DNA of 39,980 bases from Parcubacteria group bacterium GW2011_GWA2_38_13 (GTDB lineage: Bacteria > Patescibacteriota > Patescibacteriia > Buchananbacterales > GWA2-38-13): contig LBUD01000015.1 of the NCBI GenBank assembly GCA_000992395.1, positions 1 through 39,980 on the forward strand. The letters are read 5' to 3'. Made by a program: the position numbers and the translations under genes. The notes beneath the pieces were generated by a model that saw only the letters and a program-made list of their open reading frames with translations, ran no database searches and was not told the DNA's origin. This document shows, in pieces, positions 1 through 8,180 of the stretch (position 1 is the stretch's first letter; each line of letters begins with the position of its first letter).

Positions 1-55
1 TAATATTGTTGTATTATATTTTCTGCCATACAAAATAATTATCTGGTATAAATTT

Positions 56-1105
56 TCAAACCTCTTCTAAATCCTTTAGAAGCTGTGTGCCCAAAATTAT
101 TGGCGTAAGATTTTCTTTTATACATAACAACGCTTTTTTAGAAATATGATCCCGCAATTCCTGATTATTTTTTATATCTACTATTGCATCGGCAATAGCA
201 TCTATATCGGCGCGTTTGCATAAATAAACATTTTCTCTATGTGTGAATTTTTCGCGAATGGCAGGAGTATCGGATGTTATAACAGATATGCCCATGGCCA
301 TAAGTTCATACACCTTATTTGGTATTACCCGGTTCACCTTATCGGTATTTCCAAAAATTCCCAAGCCCACGTGGACCGATCCGATAAAATTCATAAGTTT
401 CTCCGGCACCATAACAGGAAAAAAATCAACATTTGAAAGTTTCAATTCATTGGTCGCGAATTCTTTCATCTTTTTATAATCCTGCCCGCCTCCTATAATC
501 CATAATCTTATATTTTCTTTTTCTAATTTTTTCATTGCCCCCAATACATACTCAATGCCATGAAGCGGGGTGATGTACCCATAAAAAACAGCTAGAAAAC
601 ACTTTTCGTTTTTTTGTACATTTAATGGATGATATACATTATCATCAATTCCGTGGTATACCACAATTAATTTTTTTGAATTCATACGAAAGGTTTTAAT
701 AAAATATTGCGCGTGTTCTTTGGTGTCAAGAAGAACTCTGTCGGCAAGCGCGCAAGAAAGCCAATCCATACAATAATACCACAAAGCTTTTAAAGAATAT
801 GGACTGCAATTTTTCCTATCAAACACGTTTCCGTCGTACATAGAGGCAAATGCGTCAAAAACTATTGGTTTTTTTGAAATGAGTTTTGCAAATGGCATAA
901 TAATTTGCCCGGGAAATCCGACTAACATAATATCGTAATTGTTTCTTATTTCTCTGTGCTGTTTATATAAATTCCAAAATTTTTTAAATCCAGGCGTCCT
1001 GTCCTGAACCTCAATTACCTCAACACCACATTTTCTTAGCCCGATAATTGTATTTTTCGCGCGGCAATAATCTTTTTGATAAATTCCGAAGTAACAAATT
1101 TTCAT
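56..1105 (-). CDS. Glycosyltransferase family 4 protein
   Basis: A GT-B fold glycosyltransferase that probably transfers a sugar from a nucleotide donor to a cytoplasmic glycan intermediate. The C-terminal half has the usual donor-domain pattern: strand plus IIGGG, then PNKVYELMAMG leading into VITSD, corresponding to the GT4 E-x7-E region. The first acidic residue of that motif is not obvious, so the active site may be atypical. The ORF track starts 10 codons upstream (1135), but the internal MKICYFG is the usual first beta strand and removes an overlap with the gene upstream, so 1105 is preferred. It is the last gene of the minus-strand run, 8 nt after the SDR gene. Donor and acceptor cannot be read from the sequence. 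Family call is secure; specificity unknown. Confidence 0.88.
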   Translation of the reverse strand: MKICYFGIYQKDYCRAKNTIIGLRKCGVEVIEVQDRTPGFKKFWNLYKQHREIRNNYDIMLVGFPGQIIMPFAKLISKKPIVFDAFASMYDGNVFDRKNCSPYSLKALWYYCMDWLSCALADRVLLDTKEHAQYFIKTFRMNSKKLIVVYHGIDDNVYHPLNVQKNEKCFLAVFYGYITPLHGIEYVLGAMKKLEKENIRLWIIGGGQDYKKMKEFATNELKLSNVDFFPVMVPEKLMNFIGSVHVGLGIFGNTDKVNRVIPNKVYELMAMGISVITSDTPAIREKFTHRENVYLCKRADIDAIADAIVDIKNNQELRDHISKKALLCIKENLTPIILGTQLLKDLEEV

Positions 1106-1113
1106 AAAAAATT

Positions 1114-2082
1114 TTAAATATTTTTTCTCCACCATGCCAGCATATCGGGTAATGTTTGTTGCATAAAATCAATTTCAGGTTTCCAGCCGCTCGCTTTTTT
1201 AAATTTATTATTATCGCCGACAATCGCATTACCGTCATTCGGCCTCGTACCCGATGTATCTTTAATAAATTGAATGTTTTTTATTTCCGATAATCGTATG
1301 AGCGCGTCAAGAATTTCTTGAAGCCGAAGTCCGTTGCCGGAACAAATATTATATACATCGCCCGCTTGGCAATTTTGGGTAGCCATTACATATCCCCTGA
1401 CAATATCCCGAACATCGGTAAAGTCCCGGACAGCTGACAAGTCGCGTATTTCCAAAATTGGCGGCCGTATTCCTTTTTCTATTTCAATAATTTTTCTTGC
1501 CATATTAGAAACAAAAAATATCGGGTTGCGCCGAGATCCCGTATGATTAAACGCCCTCATCCGGATAATTTTCATCCCGTAAGAGATAAAATATTGGTAC
1601 CCCATGTAATCCTGCGCGAGCTTGCTTATGGCATAGGGAGATCTTGGGTGCAATTCTTCGTTTTCTTTAATAGGCAAATTCGCTTCGCCCACAAAACCAT
1701 ATTCCTCCGAAGAGCACGCAATAAGGATTATAGGATCAGCCTTGTCCTTTAACATCCTTACCGCTTCAAAGAGATTGGATTGCCCCAAGATATTCGTAGA
1801 AAGCGTTGAGGTCGGATCTTCCCAGGAAGAATGAACGTAGCTTTGCGCTGCCAGATGGTATATGCGATCCGGCGCCACTTTTGCAACAACCCTCTCAACT
1901 TCTTTTTTATTATTGATGTCGCAGGTCAGGATGTGTATTTTCTCAGAGAATGCTTTAATATTTTTGATATCCGTATCCGGAAGAATTGTACCAAAAATTT
2001 CCGCTTTATTTTTTTGCGATAGTATATATTCGGCAAGATGGCTTCCGGCAAACCCGGCAATACCGGTTATAAAAATCTTCAT
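1114..2082 (-). CDS. GDP-mannose 4,6-dehydratase / GDP-6-deoxy-mannose reductase-like SDR
   Basis: An extended short-chain dehydrogenase acting on a nucleotide sugar in the cytoplasm. The N-terminus has the NAD(P) motif TGIAGFAG (residues 6-13). CSSEEYG (about 123-129) and YAISK (Tyr150, Lys154) supply the catalytic Ser/Glu and Tyr-x3-Lys. The stretch RAFNHTGSRR and the C-terminal RPNDGNAIVGD...GWKP...TLPDMLAWWR resemble Rmd/Gmd family members that make GDP-rhamnose or related 6-deoxysugars. An SSEEYG active site favours the dehydratase side, while the AFNHTG motif resembles reductases, so the exact step is unresolved. It lies 1 nt from the preceding glycosyltransferase, consistent with one operon supplying a sugar donor to the neighbouring GT4 enzymes. 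Length (322 aa) is normal for the family. Confidence 0.85.
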   Translation of the reverse strand: MKIFITGIAGFAGSHLAEYILSQKNKAEIFGTILPDTDIKNIKAFSEKIHILTCDINNKKEVERVVAKVAPDRIYHLAAQSYVHSSWEDPTSTLSTNILGQSNLFEAVRMLKDKADPIILIACSSEEYGFVGEANLPIKENEELHPRSPYAISKLAQDYMGYQYFISYGMKIIRMRAFNHTGSRRNPIFFVSNMARKIIEIEKGIRPPILEIRDLSAVRDFTDVRDIVRGYVMATQNCQAGDVYNICSGNGLRLQEILDALIRLSEIKNIQFIKDTSGTRPNDGNAIVGDNNKFKKASGWKPEIDFMQQTLPDMLAWWRKNI

Positions 2083-2083
2083 A

Positions 2084-3358
2084 TTATAAAGTGTGTTCTA
2101 TAATCTTTAAAAATTTCTTAATAATCGCGTCATAAGTATAATTTTCCATAACTCTTTTTCTCGCATCATCGCCCATTTGTTTTTGTAAATTCTCATCTGA
2201 CAAAATTTTGACTATCGCGTCGGCAAGAGCTTTTGAATTTTTTATAGGAACAACAAGACCGGTCTGGCCGTCAATATTAATCTCAGGGCTTGCTCCCGCG
2301 TCAGTCGTTATGACCGGCAAGCCGCACGACATTCCCTCAATAGTCACCTGACCAAATGCCTCCATCCAAATCGAAGGAACCACAAAGACATCCGCGGCAT
2401 TAATATATTCCGGGAGTTCGGAGAATGGCTTCCTGCCAAGTATTTGCACGCTACCGCCTACTCCAAGATTTTCAATCAATGCTTTCATTTTTTCGCTCTC
2501 GCCACCGCCGCCGATGATTGCCAACGACGCGTCAGAAATTCGCGCACGTACCTCAGGCATCGCTTCTAATAAATATCCTATCCCCTTTTCTTCAAAATTT
2601 ATTCTCCCTATAAATAAAATGATTTTCTTTCCCCGTAGCCCAAGTTTTTTTCTTAAATCATTTTTATTCCCAAGGGGTTTGAATATATTCTCTTCAATAG
2701 AGATACCAAGATCTATTGACTTTGATTCATCAAGGCCAAGCTCTTTTCCTTCCCGAATCGCCGCCTTGCTGAGAAAAACTATGGCATCGGCATTTTTATA
2801 AATAGCTTTTGCGTACTTCATCTGCCTTTTTTTCCCGAGCAAAAGCTTAAGCTTAAAATTAAGAATGCCGCCCATCCCGATTTTATAAAAAAATTTGTAC
2901 CATGGCTTTTCGCCAAAAATATCTTTCGGGGTCCTCTGAAAATGCCAGTGCCACGCCGTTATTTGCCGGAATATAAACGGCACACCAAGCCTGTGTTTTA
3001 TTTTTGCAACTGCATAACCGGTTTCACGCGCTTGCCAAACATATACAATTTTACATCCCTGTCTTACAGCTTCCAAAACCATTTTTTGCGTTCGGACACT
3101 ATAAATAAAAAAAATTATTCTGTTAAGGGGCCACGCCCAAATACTCGCCATCATAGGAGGCCAATATCTTTTTATTTTTACCCCATTAACATCCACGCTT
3201 CCCTTTTTAAAAAAACTTAAAAATGGCGCAACTACTGTTACCTCATGCCCGAGCGTTACCAAGCGCCTCATTTTTTCTATAAAATAATGATACGTGCCGA
3301 GATGTTCGCCAATTTCTTTTTCTGTTCCGAATTTATACGCTACAACGCATATTTTCAT
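2084..3358 (-). CDS. Glycosyltransferase family 4 protein
   Basis: A GT4-type retaining glycosyltransferase of about 424 aa. The N-terminal acceptor domain begins MKICVVAYKFG and contains a HLGTYHYFIEKM glycine-histidine segment. The donor domain shows ILFIGRINFEEKGIGYLLEAM, an AIIGGGGE turn, and the E-x7-E motif in EAFGQVTIEGMSCGLPVIT, followed by GASPEI and NGQTGLVV-type loops. The ORF track starts 5 codons upstream at 3373; the internal Met at 3358 is preferred because it begins the family's first strand. No clear Shine-Dalgarno is visible. It is 1 nt upstream of the SDR gene. Its start lies about 64 nt below hairpin repeat copy 1, so its expression might be affected by the island. Confidence 0.9.
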   Translation of the reverse strand: MKICVVAYKFGTEKEIGEHLGTYHYFIEKMRRLVTLGHEVTVVAPFLSFFKKGSVDVNGVKIKRYWPPMMASIWAWPLNRIIFFIYSVRTQKMVLEAVRQGCKIVYVWQARETGYAVAKIKHRLGVPFIFRQITAWHWHFQRTPKDIFGEKPWYKFFYKIGMGGILNFKLKLLLGKKRQMKYAKAIYKNADAIVFLSKAAIREGKELGLDESKSIDLGISIEENIFKPLGNKNDLRKKLGLRGKKIILFIGRINFEEKGIGYLLEAMPEVRARISDASLAIIGGGGESEKMKALIENLGVGGSVQILGRKPFSELPEYINAADVFVVPSIWMEAFGQVTIEGMSCGLPVITTDAGASPEINIDGQTGLVVPIKNSKALADAIVKILSDENLQKQMGDDARKRVMENYTYDAIIKKFLKIIEHTL

Positions 3359-3422
3359 ACAATCATATTTCAAATAAATATTCTTCTTCCTAAATCCATT
3401 TCCCTATCACTCTGATTATACC

Positions 3423-3460
3423 ACTTGCAATTTTACTGCGATAGCATAAAAATAACAAGT
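3423..3460. repeat. 38-nt hairpin repeat, copy 1 (most diverged)
   Basis: An inverted repeat with arms ACTTGCAATTTT and AAAATAACAAGT around a conserved apical segment TGCGATAGCA, which can itself form a 3-bp mini-stem with a GATA loop. It carries two arm mismatches relative to copies 2 and 3. It lies directly at the stop codon of the PaaX/Cas2-like gene and 64 nt upstream of the next glycosyltransferase start. All three copies have the same orientation. Confidence 0.9.
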
Positions 3461-4011
3461 CATACGCTTTTATCAATTTTTATATCTTTAACTTTCAACA
3501 TCTGTACTCCATCTTCTATACCAAAATCTTTAATGATGCTCCGAATATCTTTAATAATATTATTTGAAGTAATCCATATACTCTTTTGAAGCTGATCAAA
3601 ACCCAGATCTTTAAGCTTATTACGAAATATCTCCCGTTTATATTTAAATTTTTCAGGAATATCATAAAAAATCATCAATTGCTCGTTATGGGGCAATTTT
3701 TCTTTCTTTTGAATTTTTAACTGCAAGGAAAAAATCTTTTTCTGCGCTTTGGGGGTCAAAATAAAACCATACGATTTTTCGAATTTCTTTTTTTGTAGAT
3801 ACCCCCTCCTTTTTAAATTTGCCAAAGCACTGTGAATCTTCTGTCTTTTATTTTTATCTTCTAAAAATTCTTCCATCCACTTGCGATTTTCATACCTTTT
3901 CGGCAAACCTCTTAAAAAAGGTGGGATATAATGAAAACTAAAAACATGTTCAGTGGTATCAAAAAAATCAGAAAGAAATAATAACATTTTATCAGATAAA
4001 GAATATCCCAT
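3460..4011 (-). CDS. PaaX-like protein: winged helix plus Cas2-like domain
   Basis: A 183-aa protein with two parts. Residues 1-90 look like a winged-helix DNA-binding region (SALANLKRRGYL followed by a basic wing and LTPKAQKKI). Residues 110-180 form a Cas2/PaaX middle-domain-like ferredoxin fold: QLMIFYDIPEK with Asp117 at the end of strand 1, then a helix, then LGFDQLQKSIWIT and a final hydrophobic strand. In PaaX-family regulators this arrangement binds palindromic operators; in true Cas2 the same fold works with Cas1 in spacer integration. No cas1, no CRISPR array and no cas genes are present here, so a CRISPR role is not supported. Hairpin repeats of one family sit at its stop codon and 38 nt upstream of its start, suggesting it binds, processes or mobilises them. 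Domain reading is fairly confident; function is inference. Confidence 0.75.
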   Translation of the reverse strand: MGYSLSDKMLLFLSDFFDTTEHVFSFHYIPPFLRGLPKRYENRKWMEEFLEDKNKRQKIHSALANLKRRGYLQKKKFEKSYGFILTPKAQKKIFSLQLKIQKKEKLPHNEQLMIFYDIPEKFKYKREIFRNKLKDLGFDQLQKSIWITSNNIIKDIRSIIKDFGIEDGVQMLKVKDIKIDKSV

Positions 4012-4049
4012 ATCTTAAAATATCTATCAAAATTATGAATAAACTTTCT

Positions 4050-4087
4050 ACTTGTCATTTTTCTGCGATAGCATAAAAATGACAAGT
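4050..4087. repeat. 38-nt hairpin repeat, copy 2
   Basis: A near-perfect stem-loop: arms ACTTGTCATTTT and AAAATGACAAGT around TCTGCGATAGCATA. It lies 38 nt upstream of the PaaX/Cas2-like gene start and 54 nt downstream of the stop of the GNAT protein gene. A TTCTACTTG extension is shared with copy 3 on the left side only. Confidence 0.93.
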
Positions 4088-4088
4088 G

Positions 4089-4112
4089 ATTATTATTATT
4101 ATTATTATTATT
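4089..4112. repeat. (ATT)8 microsatellite
   Basis: Eight uninterrupted ATT triplets begin one base after hairpin copy 2, between it and the end of the 942-aa gene. A shorter ATT run also follows the palindrome at 38052-38139. Such tracts are prone to slippage and may vary between strains. Confidence 0.95.
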
Positions 4113-4141
4113 TTCGTTTTCCGGTTGTGTATATTCCCTAT

Positions 4142-6970
4142 TCATTCCCTCACTTCATATAGCTGATACAGAGCGTCATCGCCTTCGCCATAATAATCAT
4201 TTTCAACTGCTTCTTCAAGTAGTTGTACGCCAAGTCTTTCCAAATCTTCCTTATGCCTTTCCATAAATCGTTGAGAGTTGGGACGAAGGTGCATATCTAA
4301 AAGTACTGGCTTTTTCTGCTCCTTGGCTTTTTCTTTCAGTTTTTGCGTAAATGCCTCCATCATATTCCAGCCGATTCCCTGCCCTTGCGCTTCCGGTGCA
4401 ACCGCGATGTCTTCCAAATACACACAGGGTTCGCCATCAGAGGTTTCATCTTCAACGCCAACAATATACCCAAGCATTTCTAAAGTCTTCTTCCCCTTTC
4501 TCGTCCCCTGCAAGGTAATAGAATATTCCAAACCTTTTTCATCGTTAATATCTTGGATCAAACCCTGTCCCGCGATGAGGTCTTCATCTTCTTGCTGGTA
4601 AATTGTCCTTTCTAATCTTAGGATTTCCGAAAAATCTTTTTCCGTGAGATCCTTGGTGACCAGGCCTTTGAATTGCACCTTGGGAAGGTCTGTCTTTTCC
4701 TTCTTTTCCATATTCTGGCGTTTTGGATTTTCATCTTTTTCATCCCAAATAATTTTTACGCTTTTCTCCTCTGCCTCAAGAAAATAGCCGTCGGGACGGT
4801 TGCTGTTGCCAATTTTTTTGTAGGTGGACTCGTCATCGCGCAATATATTCTGATTGCTCGCGGTGGGAAGGTCATTATTTCTTTTGCCCAAGACAACTTT
4901 TTTTGCGCCTATGGTTCTGGCGTACTCTTGTAAAAACTCAAAAAGCTCTTGAGTAAGCTGTTCCGGATAGTTTGAACTGTACAGCGTATTGGATTCAATA
5001 TTATCTACCACCAAAACTGGAGTGCCCCCCTCATCTTCACCCAGCCAGCACCAAGCGGCCGTCACTGGCTCTTGCTTGGTTTCGTCCCAGATATTAACAA
5101 TTTGAATGCCCAGGTCAGTAGTGTAATCAGCAATGGTTGATTCTGCGCCATCCGCATGGTATCCGCTTTCAATGGAAATACAGCAGGGGGAATAATTGGC
5201 CTGATACAAATCAATATCTGGATTTCTTGCCCAGACAAATATGCTCATGGGCTGGGATTCAAGCTTTTCTTTTTCCGCGTCCTGCCGTTCAGAAAAAAGG
5301 TTAGCCAGAGTGCTCCGGTCAACATCATAGTGAGTGAGCTGTTCCTGGAAACCTTGCTGAATTTCCTGGATCAGCCCGGCTGACCTCTCCTCGCCTAATG
5401 CCGGCAGAATAGTGGCATAAAGAGTATTTCTAAAATCTTCCATTCTCCGCTCTAAAACACTAAATTTTGTCCTAAGCTCATCTTTTGCTTTGGCTATTTT
5501 TTCTTTTTGCTCTCTGATTTCTTTGCCGGATGGCGCCTTTTGGGCAGTGAGCTCCTGAAATTTGGCTTCCGCCTCCATGGCTCTTTCGTGCGCCAGGTGC
5601 ACGTCATTTTTTAGTAATTGGAATGAATTAATGGTATTGATGAGTTTATTCCATACTGATACGGTGGCTGTCTTTTCCTTGGATTTTTCAGTGCTTTCCA
5701 TTCCCTTAAGAATTCCTTGGGATTTTTTCTCATTGCCTTCTCTTTTCGCCTTTTCGTATTCCCCTCTCATCTTGGCAATCTTTTCATCAATGCCACCGCT
5801 TTCTGCCACGGGTATCTGGTGTTCCGAGAGTTCTTTATGATATGGCTTTACCGTTTCTTTGATGAGGTGAGCGTAGCTGTCAATGGTTTCTTTAATTCTA
5901 TTGATCGGCGTGGCAATGGTTTCCGAAAATGCCACGGTGTTTTTGCGAGATGCCAAAGAAAAATATCGTACTTCATCATACGCGAGCCATTGTTCAACAG
6001 CAATGCCGCTGGCTTCAATTGCTTTATATATTTCTGTGTTTCTTTTAAAGTCTTTGAGCTTTTCCTGCATGGCCTGGCGGAACTCCAGGGACTCGGGATC
6101 TATTTCTGGATGTGCTGCCATGATTTCATTTTTGGCAGTGTACAGAAAGGTAATGTTTTCTCTTGAACTAGCATCCAATGATTCAAATTTTACCAAGAGC
6201 TTTGTGCCAAAACGGGGATTTCTCTCTACCGCGTCAAAAAGAAAAGGATTTTCATCAACGGTGGTAAAAAGTTTCTCGGGCGCTCCTCTATAGTTAAATA
6301 ATGACATTACTACTTCAAGGGAACGCGTTGCTTGGCGGTAAAATTGCGCCGATTTTTCCTGAAGCTTTACGAGCAGTTCTTGAAGATCCGGAAATGCATC
6401 AATAATTTCCCGCGGGGTTATCTGAACGAAAAAATTTTCCCTAACTTCAAGGGCAGCATCTACCCAGCCGTGAGACAAATGCTCAATCATACCTTCCTTG
6501 GCAGCGGAATGCAACTCTGGCGATTGTAGAATTTCCTTGGAAACCTTCAATCGATTTTTGATGTTAAGGGCAGAATTTAGCCGGCTGTCAGACAAACACT
6601 TAATCATTCCTTCCTTGGCAGCGGATTGCACGACTTCCTCGGGAACCTTAAAGTCATCTTTGATTTCAAGGGCATCATCTATCTGGTCGCAAGACAAACA
6701 CTTAATCATTCCTTCCTTGGCAGCGGATTGCACGACTTCCTCGGGAAGCTGAGATCCAACTTTGATTAGAAGGGCATAAAATATCCGGCCGTGAGACAGA
6801 TGATCAATCATGCTTTGCTTAGCTTTTTCTTGATCTTCCGTGAGTTTAATTTCTGGTTTTTCTTTATCTGGTTCAGCTTCTTCAACTTTTTCACATTTTT
6901 TATGATCCCCATCCTCCAAGGGCAAGCCACAAGCCGGTTCAAATTGTTGACCTTCGGATTTTTCGGTCAT
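4142..6970 (-). CDS. Large repeat / coiled-coil protein with C-terminal GNAT acetyltransferase domain
   Basis: A 942-aa protein of mosaic build, with no signal peptide or membrane segment, so probably cytoplasmic. Residues about 45-190 carry four degenerate copies of a ~34-aa helical repeat (core SAAKEGMIKCLS). Residues about 190-540 are mainly helical, with a charged coiled-coil stretch near 390-540. Residues about 545-700 form an unrecognised globular region (SPCCISIESGYHADG; later an IGAKKVVLGKRNNDLP strand). Residues about 790-942 are a GNAT domain with the acetyl-CoA pyrophosphate loop QGQGIG (about 862-867) after a YLEDIAVAPEA strand. The substrate is unknown. It is flanked by hairpin copies 2 and 3 and interrupts the glycosyltransferase run. 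Base composition looks richer in G+C than its neighbours by eye, which fits acquisition. The GNAT call is solid; the rest is description. Confidence 0.85.
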   Translation of the reverse strand: MTEKSEGQQFEPACGLPLEDGDHKKCEKVEEAEPDKEKPEIKLTEDQEKAKQSMIDHLSHGRIFYALLIKVGSQLPEEVVQSAAKEGMIKCLSCDQIDDALEIKDDFKVPEEVVQSAAKEGMIKCLSDSRLNSALNIKNRLKVSKEILQSPELHSAAKEGMIEHLSHGWVDAALEVRENFFVQITPREIIDAFPDLQELLVKLQEKSAQFYRQATRSLEVVMSLFNYRGAPEKLFTTVDENPFLFDAVERNPRFGTKLLVKFESLDASSRENITFLYTAKNEIMAAHPEIDPESLEFRQAMQEKLKDFKRNTEIYKAIEASGIAVEQWLAYDEVRYFSLASRKNTVAFSETIATPINRIKETIDSYAHLIKETVKPYHKELSEHQIPVAESGGIDEKIAKMRGEYEKAKREGNEKKSQGILKGMESTEKSKEKTATVSVWNKLINTINSFQLLKNDVHLAHERAMEAEAKFQELTAQKAPSGKEIREQKEKIAKAKDELRTKFSVLERRMEDFRNTLYATILPALGEERSAGLIQEIQQGFQEQLTHYDVDRSTLANLFSERQDAEKEKLESQPMSIFVWARNPDIDLYQANYSPCCISIESGYHADGAESTIADYTTDLGIQIVNIWDETKQEPVTAAWCWLGEDEGGTPVLVVDNIESNTLYSSNYPEQLTQELFEFLQEYARTIGAKKVVLGKRNNDLPTASNQNILRDDESTYKKIGNSNRPDGYFLEAEEKSVKIIWDEKDENPKRQNMEKKEKTDLPKVQFKGLVTKDLTEKDFSEILRLERTIYQQEDEDLIAGQGLIQDINDEKGLEYSITLQGTRKGKKTLEMLGYIVGVEDETSDGEPCVYLEDIAVAPEAQGQGIGWNMMEAFTQKLKEKAKEQKKPVLLDMHLRPNSQRFMERHKEDLERLGVQLLEEAVENDYYGEGDDALYQLYEVRE
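6590..6746. repeat. Tandem coding repeat, two identical 55-nt blocks 102 nt apart
   Basis: Inside the 942-aa gene, the segment starting AGACAAACACTTAATCATTC occurs at 6590-6644 and again, apparently without mismatch, at 6692-6746. The 102-nt period equals 34 codons and encodes the repeated VQSAAKEGMIKCLS unit. Identity at the DNA level indicates recent duplication or gene conversion. Confidence 0.9.
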
Positions 6971-7007
6971 AGTATTAAAATTATAAATTACAAATCAGGA
7001 ATAATAT

Positions 7008-7063
7008 ATATTTTCTACTTGTCATTTTACTGCGATAGCATAAAAATGACAAGTAGAAAATAT
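7008..7063. repeat. Hairpin repeat, copy 3, with extended stem
   Basis: The core (7017-7054) is ACTTGTCATTTT / AAAATGACAAGT around ACTGCGATAGCATA. Here the pairing continues outward through TTTTCT/AGAAAA and ATA/TAT to give about 21 bp of perfect stem. It lies 46 nt upstream of the start of the 942-aa gene and 35 nt below the stop of the next glycosyltransferase. It marks one edge of the island. Confidence 0.93.
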
Positions 7064-7097
7064 GTGGGTATAAATTTTAATATTCTTTTATAAATTT

Positions 7098-8168
7098 TCA
7101 TATAACAAATTGTTTTACTATGAATTGTGCCAATGATCCGAGATTGTGTTTTTTCAACACCTCCTCGCGCAAAACTCTTCGAATCTTTTCTTTATTTTGG
7201 CGTGTTAGATTTTTTATCTGGAATAATTTTTTTGCAAGTTCTTTTGGCTGATCTTTTTCTATTAATAAATTATCGCTTACTATTCCCTTGAATGCCTTAT
7301 TGGAAGTAATGACCGTGCATCCGCATGCCATTGCCTCTAAAACGGCCTTATCTACGCTTCCTGTATTGCTTAAATTAATAAAAACATCGGCTTCTTGATA
7401 AAATCTCACAACCTCCTTATTCGGTATCGGTCCTACAAATTCTATAATTTTCTCCAGATCCATGGCCCTTACCATCTGCTTTAAATTATCAAAATAGCTC
7501 TGATGCTCAGGCAATCCGGGTTCGCCTACAATTTTTACAATTAAATTTTTTTCACCGCCGTCGTCCAGCGAATCAATTGCTTTAATCAGGCTCTCTAAAT
7601 CTTTGGTGGGGGAAATTCTTCCTACAGTTAGAATATGAAACAATGCGTCATCAGGATAATCTTTCCATATAGGATGAAACAGCTCGGTGTCAATGCCATG
7701 CCCCGTTGCTAATACTTTTTCGGAATGTATAGGAAAACTTTCCGGCGATGCGGTCAAAATCACGTTAGCCATCTTTACCAACAATTTTAGTTTCCACGTG
7801 ATTGTGCCATGCGTATACCAAGAAACTATTTTTTTCCTATGGATTTTCGCATATGGCCAAATATTTAACGTATACTCCGGATTCATATGGCAAAATATTC
7901 CCTGCACTTTCGGAACAATTTTTATGGCATATTTTTGAAATTCTATGAAACGTCCAAACCGGCTGACTCCGACTTCTTTGCCAAGCGAATAAATCTCAAC
8001 GTTGTCCGGCAATCCCGAAACATCACCTTTTTCAATGCAAATACAATACAACTTCGCATTCGCATCAAGATTTTTCAATTCTTGCGCAATTTTATCCACC
8101 CAGCCATAAGCGAAACCGGCCAAAGCGTCGGCGTGATCAATTTTTCTTGTTATCATGAGTATATTCAT
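7098..8168 (-). CDS. Glycosyltransferase family 4 protein
   Basis: A 356-aa GT-B enzyme. The donor domain has ILTVGRISPTKDLESLIKAI, VKIVGEPG and VLEAMACGCTVITSN, with GHGIDTELFHP as the inter-domain link. The first Glu of the E-x7-E signature is replaced: the segment reads GSVDKAVLEAMACG, with Asp-Lys near that position, so donor phosphate or sugar contacts may differ from canonical GT4 enzymes. It starts 12 nt after the GT4-VTC fusion gene and ends just before hairpin copy 3, making it the last gene of the operon before the island. Confidence 0.9.
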   Translation of the reverse strand: MNILMITRKIDHADALAGFAYGWVDKIAQELKNLDANAKLYCICIEKGDVSGLPDNVEIYSLGKEVGVSRFGRFIEFQKYAIKIVPKVQGIFCHMNPEYTLNIWPYAKIHRKKIVSWYTHGTITWKLKLLVKMANVILTASPESFPIHSEKVLATGHGIDTELFHPIWKDYPDDALFHILTVGRISPTKDLESLIKAIDSLDDGGEKNLIVKIVGEPGLPEHQSYFDNLKQMVRAMDLEKIIEFVGPIPNKEVVRFYQEADVFINLSNTGSVDKAVLEAMACGCTVITSNKAFKGIVSDNLLIEKDQPKELAKKLFQIKNLTRQNKEKIRRVLREEVLKKHNLGSLAQFIVKQFVI

Positions 8169-8180
8169 ATCTAAAATATA

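Noticed and set aside
3912-4145. 77-aa minus-strand ORF
   Set aside because: It is out of frame over the start of the PaaX/Cas2-like gene and runs through the hairpin and the ATT microsatellite (poly-Asn), so it is a shadow.
3423-7063. CRISPR array with cas2
   Set aside because: The three hairpin repeats are 600-2900 nt apart with genes between them, there is no cas1 or effector, and the Cas2-like protein has an N-terminal winged helix as in PaaX regulators.
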